NCBI GenBank assembly: GCA_902768125.1
Contig: CACXKA010000013.1
Span: 91,720-155,719, forward strand
Direction of reading: 5' to 3'
Origin: an uncultured Bacteroidales bacterium
GTDB lineage: Bacteria; Bacteroidota; Bacteroidia; Bacteroidales; Bacteroidaceae
DNA: 64,000 bases
Shown one piece after another: positions 16,756-25,626 of this stretch. Position 1 is the stretch's first letter, and each line of letters opens with the position of its first letter. The notes beneath the pieces are model-generated. The model was not told where the DNA came from. It saw only the letters and a list, made by a program, of their open reading frames with translations, and did not search any database. Position numbers and translations under genes: made by a program.

Positions 16756-18014
16756 TTCTTCTGATTCATGGATTCAACAATCGGGTTGCGAAGGCTGAGC
16801 CACGCTGGAATGGCTGCTGACATCAAATTGACGATGAGGCATACTGCGAGGGCGATGAGGAAAATGAGGGGTGAGAAAAGCATTTCGCCCTCAATGGTTG
16901 GTTCGGGCATCGTGGTGGCGTGGTTGCTGACGGCAAAGAACACCCACGAACGGAACACGTAGAGCAACAGCCAAGTGATGACCAAACCGACGATGCCGCC
17001 CCAAAGGGTGAGCACCAGATTCTCCGTGATGACTTGATGGAGCAGTTCTCTCCGTTTGGCTCCGAAAGCCTTGCGCACCCCCATCTCAGGCAGTCGGCGT
17101 TTCATCCGTGCAGCCACCAATCCGCTCAGGTTGAGGGCAGGCACAAGCAGCAGCACGAACACTTGTGGAAAGAGGGCAAGGAGGATGTCCTTCCATGAAG
17201 AAAGTTCCCTGCCCCCCGATAATTGCAGTTGGGCATGGGGCCATATTCTGTTTTCGAAAGAATAATCCAGATTCTTGCTGCTGACACTCCGCTTGTGGGC
17301 AATTTCCTCCAGTTCCTTCTCCAAATCAGCCACGCTGCATCCTTCTTTCAGAACAATGGTCATCATATTGGCACCATCGGATTGAGGTATGAAAAGTTGG
17401 CCGAAACTCTGCTCCGCAATGGACGAGGTCGGTTCTATTACCCCCACCACACGGAGGTCAGTGGTGGCAGTAAGCACCTTGCCGACAGGATTAACTTCCT
17501 TGCCAAACAGTTGTTCAGAAATGTCTCGGCTGATGATGCAGATGGGCGAAAGACTGTCCGCTGGTGCGAAAGGCCGTCCATAAACGAAGTGGAAGTGATA
17601 GACCTTGAAGAAGTTGGCATCCACCAATCGCTCCACCACAGGAACAGGCTTGCTGTCCTTGTACCATGCGTATGCTTTGTCTCTGAAAAAATCAGATATT
17701 TTAATGCTGGCGCTGATCACCTCCGCACTCTTCATCGGATAGAACCATTCCTTCATCTCGTTTAAGCTGTAAAAATTTGTCGGTTCCTTGAGCTCGTATC
17801 CGTTTTTGGGAATCTCCAACATCGGCAGTACATACACCGTCCGACTCCTGTTCACCTCTGGTTCGATGTCCGCCAACTTGGCGTAATACACCACAGCAAT
17901 CACCATCGTGAAGGCAATCGCCAAGGCTGTTCCTGCGATGTAGATGCCAGAGAACAGCCGCTCCTCCTTCATCATGTGGAGAGCTTGACGTACATATAAT
18001 AATAGTTTATTCAT
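16752..18014 (-). CDS. ABC exporter permease, type A, third pair
   Basis: 420 residues, four membrane helices in the MacB arrangement. The start MNKLLLYVRQALHMMKEERLFS is typical of the type A permeases here. The C-terminal half has VAARMKRRLPEMGVRKAFGAKRREL, the coupling helix that touches the ATPase. Very close to the permease at 22770-24134 from about residue 10 onward. It lies 33 bases after the previous permease gene. Confidence 0.88.
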   Translation of the reverse strand: MNKLLLYVRQALHMMKEERLFSGIYIAGTALAIAFTMVIAVVYYAKLADIEPEVNRSRTVYVLPMLEIPKNGYELKEPTNFYSLNEMKEWFYPMKSAEVISASIKISDFFRDKAYAWYKDSKPVPVVERLVDANFFKVYHFHFVYGRPFAPADSLSPICIISRDISEQLFGKEVNPVGKVLTATTDLRVVGVIEPTSSIAEQSFGQLFIPQSDGANMMTIVLKEGCSVADLEKELEEIAHKRSVSSKNLDYSFENRIWPHAQLQLSGGRELSSWKDILLALFPQVFVLLLVPALNLSGLVAARMKRRLPEMGVRKAFGAKRRELLHQVITENLVLTLWGGIVGLVITWLLLYVFRSWVFFAVSNHATTMPEPTIEGEMLFSPLIFLIALAVCLIVNLMSAAIPAWLSLRNPIVESMNQKK

Positions 18015-18047
18015 TATGTTCTATTCGAATCTTTATGTCATCACTTT

Positions 18048-19379
18048 TTATTCGTCCCGTAGCGCTGTGACAATCTTCTTTCGGCAGATGTTCCAGGCGG
18101 GGAGGGCAATGCCAAGGCTCACGATGATGAGGAGGAGCAGGAATATGATGAGGGAGATGATGAGGAAGTGAGGCCAGAACTGGTTGATCCAGTCATTCTC
18201 CATGCCTGACGTGCCCCTGATGTTGCCATCGGAAAGGATGTCCCAGGAGGCAGCGAACTGCAACCAGATGAAGTCGCCCAGAAGGGAGGCAAGGAGGGTA
18301 AGGATGGCTCCTTCAGCAAGGAAGGTCCAGAAGATGCGAAGCTTCGAGGCTCCAAAAGCACGCATGATGCCGATGTCCTCCTTCCGTTTGCGGATTTGCA
18401 GCCAGTAGGTGCCAATCGTACCGAGGACGACGATGATGGCGAAGAGTGTGAGGGGCACGGTGACAAGTTGGTTGCTGAGGGTGTCCCCATTCATCTCCTT
18501 TTGTCGTTCAAAGTGCTGGTTGTAGGTTTCTAATGTGGACAACACGTAGGAGCCGGCACGGAAATCATGCGTGAGCGTAGGCTGATGTTTCTTCACAAAC
18601 GCCTCGGCATCCACATCAGGCTTGAGGCGCAGGAGCAATTTAGTTCTGGCACCTGCCCAGTTGGTGGGCAAGAATGCCATGTAAGGGTATCGCTCGTAGG
18701 GTGATCCTTTCACATCCTCCACCACGCCGGCAATGGTGTGATAGCCTGCCACCTGATAGTAATTTCCGTCATGTGAGTACATATTGTTCACCATGGCCAA
18801 CCGTTTACCCACCACTTGGTCGGTGCCGAAGAGCTGCTCTGCCAGGCTGCGGGTGATGATGATGGCATCTTGTGGTAGTTCTCTCGACAGCACTTCCGCA
18901 GCAGGACTCCCTTCGATGCTACGCAGACCCTGCGTCTCGAAAAACTGTTCATTGGGGTAGTAGGACTTGCACGAAGCACTGGTAATCTTCAGCGTGTCGT
19001 CGGCAGGAGCAAAGGGTCTCCAATCGTACAAGCGGAGGTCTTCACCTATATATTGAAAAGTTAAACACACCGACTGCACCTCAGGCAGGTTCTGCAATTG
19101 AGTCTTCAGCACTTGATAACGCTCCATGTCTTCTTCGTATGGGATTCCTCCCCTCTCCTGCAGTTCCTGTTCCAGTTCCCCTCGGAGTTCTCCGAACTGC
19201 CCCACACACAGGTGATCCTTCTCAAAATCTCCTGTAGGGTTGCAGAAGAATTTGCCATAGTTGCTCACCACCAGATAGTCCACCATGAACCAGCTCAGCA
19301 CCGTGATGATGGCAATCTCGGCAAAAATCCAACCGTTCTGTTTGCGGTGCGCCCATAAGTTTTTAAGTATAAGTCTCAT
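18048..19379 (-). CDS. ABC exporter permease, type B, second pair
   Basis: 443 residues, MacB-like. N-terminal helix (WIFAEIAIITVLSWFMVDYL), large periplasmic domain, and three C-terminal helices with KRKEDIGIMRAFGASKLRIFWTFLAEG. It is more diverged from the other two type B permeases than they are from each other. It shares one base with the stop codon of the gene upstream, so translation is probably coupled. Confidence 0.87.
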   Translation of the reverse strand: MRLILKNLWAHRKQNGWIFAEIAIITVLSWFMVDYLVVSNYGKFFCNPTGDFEKDHLCVGQFGELRGELEQELQERGGIPYEEDMERYQVLKTQLQNLPEVQSVCLTFQYIGEDLRLYDWRPFAPADDTLKITSASCKSYYPNEQFFETQGLRSIEGSPAAEVLSRELPQDAIIITRSLAEQLFGTDQVVGKRLAMVNNMYSHDGNYYQVAGYHTIAGVVEDVKGSPYERYPYMAFLPTNWAGARTKLLLRLKPDVDAEAFVKKHQPTLTHDFRAGSYVLSTLETYNQHFERQKEMNGDTLSNQLVTVPLTLFAIIVVLGTIGTYWLQIRKRKEDIGIMRAFGASKLRIFWTFLAEGAILTLLASLLGDFIWLQFAASWDILSDGNIRGTSGMENDWINQFWPHFLIISLIIFLLLLIIVSLGIALPAWNICRKKIVTALRDE

Positions 19380-20716
19380 TACTTCTTCTGATTTAGCGAT
19401 TCAACAATGGGTTTCTTGAGGGCTGTCCATGCTGGGATGAGGGCTGCCATGAGGTTGAGCACCGCACAGCAGACGAAGGCGATGAGGAAGAGCGTGGGGG
19501 TGAAGAACATATCCAACTGCAGCGACACACTATTCACAGGGTCATACTCTCGCCCGAATATCGACAGGAACAAGGTGCTGTTGCGCACGGCGGCGATGAA
19601 CAGCCACGAGAGCAGATAGCCCACCACGCCGCCTAAGAGGGTAAGCACGAGGTTCTCCTGTATCACTTCGTTCAGTAGCACCCGTTTCTTGGCGCCAAAC
19701 GCCTTGCGGATGCCCATCTCTGCCACGCGTGCCTCCATTTGGTTTGATACCATACCGCTCAGGTTGATGGCTGGCAAGAGGAGGAGCAGCAGCATGAACA
19801 GGGCAGGTATTGATAGGTTTGCCAGCAGATCGCTCGTCGAGGCGTCGTTCACCTCTTCTCCGAAGAAGTTCAGTGTCTTCCGCCAGTGCGGCCTCACCTG
19901 GATGTACCAATTCCAATCCTCTCCTGTCGTGCTCTTCAGCATGGAGAGGTACTTGGCTTGGTAAGACTCCAGTTCGTCCATCAGCATCTCTCGGGTATAT
20001 CCTTTCTTCAACAGCACACGCACCTCCAAGCCTCCAGCCCAAGTAACATTATCATCTTTCCAATGTGCTCGTGAGTCGCTGACGGTGTAGGGCAGGTAGA
20101 TGTCGGCAGAGGTTTCCTTCAGCAGCGGGCTCACCTCCTTCACGATGCCCACCACCCGATAGGGGAGGTAGTTGAGCTGGATGGTTTGTCCTACCACTCC
20201 TTCTGTCTTCTCAAAAAGTTTCTTTGCCAATGCATCGGTGATGACGATGCATCTGTCAGCATGCTTCAGGTTCTCCTCGTTGTAGGGCTTTCCTTCCAGA
20301 AACTTGAACTCGTAGAGGCGGAAGAAGTTGGGGTCGGTGAACTTGATACCGACTGGCACCTCCTGCTTGCCTATCTCCTTGCAGGCGGTGAAGCGGTAGA
20401 TATATTCGTTGCTCATCGCTGCACTCACCACTTCGGCACATTCCAACTTGTTGAACATCTCCTCCACCGCTTGAGGCGAGTATCCTGAATAGCCTACCCA
20501 TCCTCCATCAGAGCGGGTGAAGTTGCTGCCCACATAGATGGTTCTGTCCCTGTTCACCTCGGGGTAGATATTGCCCATGCGGATGTGCAGCACCAGCGCC
20601 ACAATCATCGCCGAGGCTATGGCGACCGCCGTACCAGCGATGTAGATGGCGGAGAACTGCTTGTCCTCACGAATCAGCGCCAAAGCTTGGCGTACATATA
20701 ATAATAGTTTACTCAT
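19379..20716 (-). CDS. ABC exporter permease, type A, second pair
   Basis: 445 residues, start MSKLLLYVRQALALIREDKQFSAIYIAGTAVAIA. Periplasmic domain followed by three helices and the coupling segment MEARVAEMGIRKAFGAKKRVLLNEVIQENL. It overlaps the ATPase gene by four bases (ATGA) directly downstream of it, so this pair is the most tightly linked to the ATPase. Confidence 0.88.
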   Translation of the reverse strand: MSKLLLYVRQALALIREDKQFSAIYIAGTAVAIASAMIVALVLHIRMGNIYPEVNRDRTIYVGSNFTRSDGGWVGYSGYSPQAVEEMFNKLECAEVVSAAMSNEYIYRFTACKEIGKQEVPVGIKFTDPNFFRLYEFKFLEGKPYNEENLKHADRCIVITDALAKKLFEKTEGVVGQTIQLNYLPYRVVGIVKEVSPLLKETSADIYLPYTVSDSRAHWKDDNVTWAGGLEVRVLLKKGYTREMLMDELESYQAKYLSMLKSTTGEDWNWYIQVRPHWRKTLNFFGEEVNDASTSDLLANLSIPALFMLLLLLLPAINLSGMVSNQMEARVAEMGIRKAFGAKKRVLLNEVIQENLVLTLLGGVVGYLLSWLFIAAVRNSTLFLSIFGREYDPVNSVSLQLDMFFTPTLFLIAFVCCAVLNLMAALIPAWTALKKPIVESLNQKK

Positions 20717-21390
20717 TGTATTTGTCTTCCGTCCAAGAACTTGATGATGCGTTTTGTCTGCTGAGCCTGCTGCTCGTTGTGGGTCACCATCACGATAGTG
20801 CGACCGTCCTCCTCGTTCAGTTGCTTGAGGAGTCCGAGGATGTCGGCACCCATCTTCGAGTCGAGGTTACCCGTCGGTTCATCGGCGAGGATGATTTCGG
20901 GGTTGCCGATGATGGCACGGGCAATGGCGACACGCTGGCACTGACCGCCTGAGAGCTGCACGGGTGTGTGCTTCATGCGATGGGAGAGTCCAACCCTTTC
21001 GATGACCTCTTTGGCTCTGCGGATGCGTTCGCTATAGCCGATGCCACGATAGAGGAGGGGCAGTTGCACGTTGTCGAGCACGTTGAGCGAACTGATGAGG
21101 TGGAAGGACTGGAACACGAAGCCGAGGGTTCTGTTGCGGAAGTCAGCCAACTGATTGTCGGAGAGGTTGTGGCTGATGGTGGTGCCACAGAGCTCCACGG
21201 TTCCGCTGGTAGGCTCGTCGAGAAGTCCCATGATGTTGAGCAGCGTGGATTTTCCACAACCTGAAGGTCCCATCACGCTGAGGAACTCTCCCTTCCCTAC
21301 TTCGATGTTTACGTTCTCCAATGCCTGAGTCTCAATTTCCTCAGTGCGATACACCTTGTTGATGTCTGTCAATTTGATGATTGTTTCCAT
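20713..21390 (-). CDS. ABC exporter ATPase (LolD/MacB-type)
   Basis: 225 residues, full ABC ATPase: Walker A GPSGCGKST, Q-loop FVFQSFHLIS, signature LSGGQCQRVAIARA, Walker B IILADEPTGNLDS, and the switch His in VMVTHNEQQA. It belongs to the LolD/MacB/FtsE subfamily that drives mechanotransmission permeases. It is the only ATPase among six permeases, so it presumably serves three permease pairs. It is 25 bases after the first pair and overlaps the second. Confidence 0.93.
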   Translation of the reverse strand: METIIKLTDINKVYRTEEIETQALENVNIEVGKGEFLSVMGPSGCGKSTLLNIMGLLDEPTSGTVELCGTTISHNLSDNQLADFRNRTLGFVFQSFHLISSLNVLDNVQLPLLYRGIGYSERIRRAKEVIERVGLSHRMKHTPVQLSGGQCQRVAIARAIIGNPEIILADEPTGNLDSKMGADILGLLKQLNEEDGRTIVMVTHNEQQAQQTKRIIKFLDGRQIQ

Positions 21391-21415
21391 TGTTTATAAT
21401 TTTGTTTTTGAAATT

Positions 21416-22768
21416 TTATTCTTCTCTTAAAGCGTCCACTACTTTTGTCCTGCAGATATTCCATGCAGGAATGGCGATGCCGATGGACACGACGATCAAT
21501 ATAATAAGATATACGAGTCCTGCGATCACGCAGAAGTGGAGGGGTTTGTCTGCCACCCATGTGGGGTCGGGCTCATATTGTGGGGCTTGGAGAGGGATGC
21601 AAAGTTCACCTAATCCAGTCTTCACATAGTTGAGATAAAGGACGCAGGTGATGAGCATGCTGAGGGTTGTGAGCACGAAGCCTTCTGCGAGGAACATCCC
21701 CATGATGCGTCGCTTGGTGGCTCCAAAGGCTCGCATGATGCCCGACTCTTCCGTTCTTCGCTTGGTCTGCATCCAGAAGGTGCCAATGACACCCAAGCAG
21801 AGGTTGATGAGGAAGAAGATGGCGGTGGCGACGGAAAGGTTGAAGTCGTAGTCGCTTTGTGCATTGAAGTCCGCACTATGAACGCTATCTATGTTCTTGG
21901 CTGCATCGACGTATGGAAAGAACTCGCAAATGACGTAGTGTTCCGATGCCAGTTCTCCCGTACGGTAGGTCTGCTCCTCCACAAAACGCTGCATATTAAC
22001 CTCTGGCTTCAGTCGGATGACGAGCCGAGCCATCTGTTGGTTATTAGAGAACCAGCCATTGGGGGAGAACGCCATCCAAGTGCTGTATTCGTCAGTTCGT
22101 GCGCCAACATCCTCAACCACACCCTGAATGGTATAAATGATAGAGTTTTTATTTCCCTCCACATCTACATATGTCCAACCCGAGTCTAAATTCTTGCCTA
22201 TTGCCGCCTCTGCCGACCCATAAATCCGTTCAGCCAGCGAACGGGTGAGGATGAGACTCTGCCCGCCCCCTGTATTCATGGAGAGGTCATGTTGTGAGGG
22301 ACTTCCAGGCAAGGGCTGAATGCCAAATGTCTCGAAGAAATCCTGTCCGATGTCGAAATAGCACCAAGGCACAATAATCGTGTCGTTGGGAAGCGGAATG
22401 TGCGTGTAGTACCTATTCAAGCGAGGATAACCCTCTATGCCATCAAGGAAACTCACGTAGGCCACCTCATCCAGTTCCAAGAGGTGCTGCTTCAGCTGCT
22501 TCATCTCCTGAGTGAACCGTTCTTCCATCTGATCATAGGTTTCTCTCTCTGTACGATCACCGGTATTCTGTTCCATCGTTTTGTAAAGTCGCGCATCAGC
22601 CACCACCAGTCGGTCGATGTCGAAGCCTGCGGGCTGATTCTGGTAGAAGAGCCTCACGACAATGGGGTCAATCTGCGTCCAAGCCACAAAGCATACGACC
22701 ACCAGTTCTGCAAAGAGCCACACGTTCTGAGCACGTTGGCTCCAAAGGTTCTTGAGTATCTGTTTCAT
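21416..22768 (-). CDS. ABC exporter permease, type B, first pair
   Basis: 450 residues, start MKQILKNLWSQRAQNVWLFAELVVVCFVAW. Large periplasmic domain, then three helices with the coupling segment RRTEESGIMRAFGATKRRIMGMFLAEG. Near-duplicate of the last permease of the operon (15436-16755). It begins one base after the stop codon of the upstream permease. Confidence 0.88.
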   Translation of the reverse strand: MKQILKNLWSQRAQNVWLFAELVVVCFVAWTQIDPIVVRLFYQNQPAGFDIDRLVVADARLYKTMEQNTGDRTERETYDQMEERFTQEMKQLKQHLLELDEVAYVSFLDGIEGYPRLNRYYTHIPLPNDTIIVPWCYFDIGQDFFETFGIQPLPGSPSQHDLSMNTGGGQSLILTRSLAERIYGSAEAAIGKNLDSGWTYVDVEGNKNSIIYTIQGVVEDVGARTDEYSTWMAFSPNGWFSNNQQMARLVIRLKPEVNMQRFVEEQTYRTGELASEHYVICEFFPYVDAAKNIDSVHSADFNAQSDYDFNLSVATAIFFLINLCLGVIGTFWMQTKRRTEESGIMRAFGATKRRIMGMFLAEGFVLTTLSMLITCVLYLNYVKTGLGELCIPLQAPQYEPDPTWVADKPLHFCVIAGLVYLIILIVVSIGIAIPAWNICRTKVVDALREE

Positions 22769-22769
22769 A

Positions 22770-24134
22770 TCACTTCTTCAGATTCATGGATTCAACAATC
22801 GGGTTACGCAAACTCAGCCAAGCAGGGATGAGCGTCGCCATCAGGTTCACCACCGCACAAACCAAGAAGGCGATGAGGAAGATAAGAGGCGAGAAGAGCA
22901 TTTCGCCCTGCACCAATGGTTCAACCGTCTGATTGGGTATATTGCCCAAAGCGAAGAATGCCCACGAACGGAAAACATAGAGCAGGAGCCAAGTGATGAC
23001 GAGTCCAACCAGACCACCACACAAGGTGAGCACAAGGTTTTCGCTGATGACCTGATGCATCAGTTCACACTTCTTGGCTCCAAACGCCTTCCTTACACCC
23101 ATCTCGGGTAAACGCCGTTTCATGCGAGCCGCCACCAGTCCGCTCAGGTTGAGAGCAGGCACAAGCAAGAGGACAAACACTTTGGGTAAGAGCGCAAGGA
23201 AGATGTCCTTCCAAGAGGAGAGATCCAGTCCTCTCGACATCATGAGCTGGGCATGAGAGCAGACCTGAAGGTCGTATTCCCATTTCTTGTCGCTCATGTT
23301 CAGTCGATGCACTTTTTCCTTCAAAAAGTCCCGCACATCATCGATGGTGTAACCCTTCTTCAGCACCACCACCATCCTTCTGGAATCACCATATTCGCAA
23401 GGGAAAAATAGCTGCCCATAGCTTTCAGAGGCGATGGACGAGGTGGGCTCAATCACGCCCACAATCCGAAGGCAGGCGCTGTCATAATAGTTCAGTATTT
23501 TGCCCACTGGATTCACACCCTTGCCGAAAAGTTTCTCTGCCACATCTAAACTGATTATAGCGATGCTGACATCTGGAGCGGCATTCTCTCCAGTCAGCAA
23601 ACCCTCAGCATCAGTAAAGGGACGGCCATACACGAACTTGTGATGATAAATCTTGAAGAAATTGGCATCCACACTCCTCATCGCCACAGGCAGAATCTTC
23701 TTGCCGTCCTCCATCCGCAGATATAACTTCCGAGCACCCATGTCCTCCATACGGGTCAGACAACCCGCTATCTCAGCACACGGCATCTTGTAGAACCACT
23801 CACGAATCAGGGTGTCCGGAAAGGCATAATGCTTATAATTTCCACCTTCTTCAACTGTATGCTCAACGCCTTCCCGCATGTAGGCATTCATTGTCACATA
23901 CACCGTCCTGCTTCTGTTCACTTCTGGCTCGATGTCCGCCAGTTTCGCGTAATACACCACAGCAATCACCATCGTGAAGGCAATCGCCAACGCTGTGCCC
24001 GCAATATAAATGGCGGAGAACAGCCGCTCCTCCTTCATCATGTGGAGGGCTTGACGGAAATAAAGAGACCCTCCCCTCACCCTCCCTGCGAGGGAGGGAG
24101 TAGAATGTTTCAACTCAAATATATTTTTCATCAT
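22770..24134 (-). CDS. ABC exporter permease, type A, first pair, N-terminus rewritten by a repeat
   Basis: 454 residues, MacB-like with coupling segment VAARMKRRLPEMGVRKAFGAKKCEL. From YFRQALHMMKEERLFSAIYI onward it matches the other type A permeases. The first 27 or so residues (MMKNIFELKHSTPSLAGRVR, then GGSLYF) differ completely and are encoded by a palindromic repeat (24067-24101) plus its flank. First gene after the sigma-54 promoter at 24231-24246; the start codon lies between two arms of a perfect inverted repeat. An internal later start is possible. Confidence 0.82.
   Translation of the reverse strand: MMKNIFELKHSTPSLAGRVRGGSLYFRQALHMMKEERLFSAIYIAGTALAIAFTMVIAVVYYAKLADIEPEVNRSRTVYVTMNAYMREGVEHTVEEGGNYKHYAFPDTLIREWFYKMPCAEIAGCLTRMEDMGARKLYLRMEDGKKILPVAMRSVDANFFKIYHHKFVYGRPFTDAEGLLTGENAAPDVSIAIISLDVAEKLFGKGVNPVGKILNYYDSACLRIVGVIEPTSSIASESYGQLFFPCEYGDSRRMVVVLKKGYTIDDVRDFLKEKVHRLNMSDKKWEYDLQVCSHAQLMMSRGLDLSSWKDIFLALLPKVFVLLLVPALNLSGLVAARMKRRLPEMGVRKAFGAKKCELMHQVISENLVLTLCGGLVGLVITWLLLYVFRSWAFFALGNIPNQTVEPLVQGEMLFSPLIFLIAFLVCAVVNLMATLIPAWLSLRNPIVESMNLKK
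24067..24101. repeat. 35-bp inverted repeat, arm 1 (inside the permease frame)
   Basis: The 35 bases are the exact reverse complement of 24181-24215. Each arm itself contains a palindrome (CTCCCTCGCAGGGAG) with a GGTGAGGGGAGGGTC tail. Spacer 79 bases. Confidence 0.95.
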
Positions 24135-24180
24135 AAATACAGATATAGGAGCATGTCACTCCGTTGTTTTATAAGTAACC

Positions 24181-24215
24181 ACTCCCTCCCTCGCAGGGAG
24201 GGTGAGGGGAGGGTC
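24181..24215. repeat. 35-bp inverted repeat, arm 2 (5' leader of the permease mRNA)
   Basis: Exact reverse complement of arm 1. It lies directly downstream of the -12 element, so the transcript should begin with or just before this arm. Confidence 0.95.
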
Positions 24216-24230
24216 TTCTCCTCAATACAA

Positions 24231-24246
24231 TACAAAGAACGTGCCA
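24231..24246 (-). promoter_or_regulatory. Sigma-54 promoter of the permease operon
   Basis: On the minus strand TGGCACGTTCTTTGTA matches the RpoN consensus TGGCACG-N4-TTGCW at all but one base. It lies 97 bases from the permease start. Confidence 0.8.
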
Positions 24247-24288
24247 GAAGGTTAAGTCACTGATAATCAGTAGTAGCTAAAAAAACAA

Positions 24289-24327
24289 GTGTCCATTTCT
24301 GGACACTCTACTGTTCGGAAATGGACA
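24289..24327. promoter_or_regulatory. Tandem enhancer palindromes upstream of the permease operon
   Basis: Perfect palindrome GTGTCCATTTCTGGACAC (24289-24306) and an imperfect second one, TGTTCGGAAATGGACA (24312-24327), with centres 22 bp apart. The proximal one lies 43 bp from the start of the -24 element. Confidence 0.85.
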
Positions 24328-24351
24328 TTCTTGTTATGGGATCGAAGGAAT

Positions 24352-25587
24352 TTATGGGAACACGATGGTGAAACGTGTTAAGCCATCCTCCGGGCTGGTC
24401 AGCAGGGTGAAGGTGCAGCCGTGCTTGGTGAGGATGTCGCGAATCAGAAGCAATCCAAGCCCTTGTCCTTGGGGTTTGGTGGAATAGAAAGGCGTGAAGA
24501 GATGAGGCGCCACTTCGGGCGAGATGCCACGTCCATTGTCGGTTATAATGAGGGTCTTGGGTTGGGTCTCTATGCGGATTTCACCCTCACCACTGATGCT
24601 TTCGATGGCGTTCTTCACAATGTTTACAAGCACCTGTTGGAACAATGTGGTGTCCAGATGGACAGGTGTGGCTTCATCAGTGAGGTTGAGGGTCAGATGG
24701 ATGTGGTGGGTTTGGCAGAGCCCTTCGAGGAAGGAGTGGCAAGTCTCCACCTCTTCGCTCAGGTCGCAAAGGGTGAGTTGAGGCTCTGGCACTTTCACCA
24801 CATTGGCAAAGCGAGTGACGAACTCCGCCATCTTCTGGGTACGTTCGCGACTGGCATCAAGCGCTTCTTGTGCCGTGTTGCCTTGAAGTTCCGTTTGGAT
24901 AAGGTCTAACGTACTCACAATGCCTGCCACATTATTATTGACTTCATGCGCAATCATACGAATCACCTTTTCGTAGGCTGCTTTTTCTGCCTTCATCACC
25001 TCGGAAGTGAGCGACTCAATCAGGAAGAAGGGGTGCTGATAGCCGCGGTCGAGGAAGGAAAGATGAGAGAGGTGGTAGATTTGGGAGTTGCTCAGTCGGA
25101 GCGTTGTTTCTTCCCCTAAGGGTAAGGATTTCATGGCTTCCGTGAGTGCGGGCGTGAGCATCTGCTTAGCCGCAGGATTCATCGTCTTGATATTGCCTGA
25201 AAGGTCGCACAAGACAACGCCCATCGGAGAAGCTTCGATGAGCAGGTTGAGGAAGGTATTTTGTTCGTCGAGCTTTAAGTGTTCATCACGTAGTCGTGTG
25301 ATGAGCGCATTGAAGGTCTTGACGATTTCGTCTGTCTCCCGCTGTCCAGAGGGGGAAAGCGTGGTGCTCATGTCTTGGTCGCGCAGCAGTTCCATGCCGC
25401 TGGTCAGCGTATCAATAGGACGGATGACCTTGCGGTAGAAGAAAATCAGATAGCAGATCACCACTACCAACACTCCCTCCGCCACGTAGAAAATGACGGG
25501 GCGGATGCTGAATGTCAACCACATCAAAGCGGCTAACACACCCACAATGATGAGGGTAAGCAGGAAGAAGTAATACGTTATCTTCAT
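24352..25587 (-). CDS. Membrane sensor histidine kinase (NtrB-like)
   Basis: 411 residues: two N-terminal helices (about 5-28 and 30-51) with almost no periplasmic loop, so it probably senses a signal in or across the membrane. A HAMP linker follows (about 52-105), then a PAS domain (LLIEASPMGVVLCDLSGNIK), a phosphoacceptor helix with MIAHEVNNNVAG (His about 214) and an HATPase domain (NIVKNAIESI, DNGRGISPEV, GQGLGLLLIRDI). It is encoded 39 bases after the response regulator, its evident partner, and next to the permease promoter. Confidence 0.92.
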   Translation of the reverse strand: MKITYYFFLLTLIIVGVLAALMWLTFSIRPVIFYVAEGVLVVVICYLIFFYRKVIRPIDTLTSGMELLRDQDMSTTLSPSGQRETDEIVKTFNALITRLRDEHLKLDEQNTFLNLLIEASPMGVVLCDLSGNIKTMNPAAKQMLTPALTEAMKSLPLGEETTLRLSNSQIYHLSHLSFLDRGYQHPFFLIESLTSEVMKAEKAAYEKVIRMIAHEVNNNVAGIVSTLDLIQTELQGNTAQEALDASRERTQKMAEFVTRFANVVKVPEPQLTLCDLSEEVETCHSFLEGLCQTHHIHLTLNLTDEATPVHLDTTLFQQVLVNIVKNAIESISGEGEIRIETQPKTLIITDNGRGISPEVAPHLFTPFYSTKPQGQGLGLLLIRDILTKHGCTFTLLTSPEDGLTRFTIVFP

Positions 25588-25626
25588 TTCTTCAATTATT
25601 CAATCGCATCTTTCAATTTTCAACTT

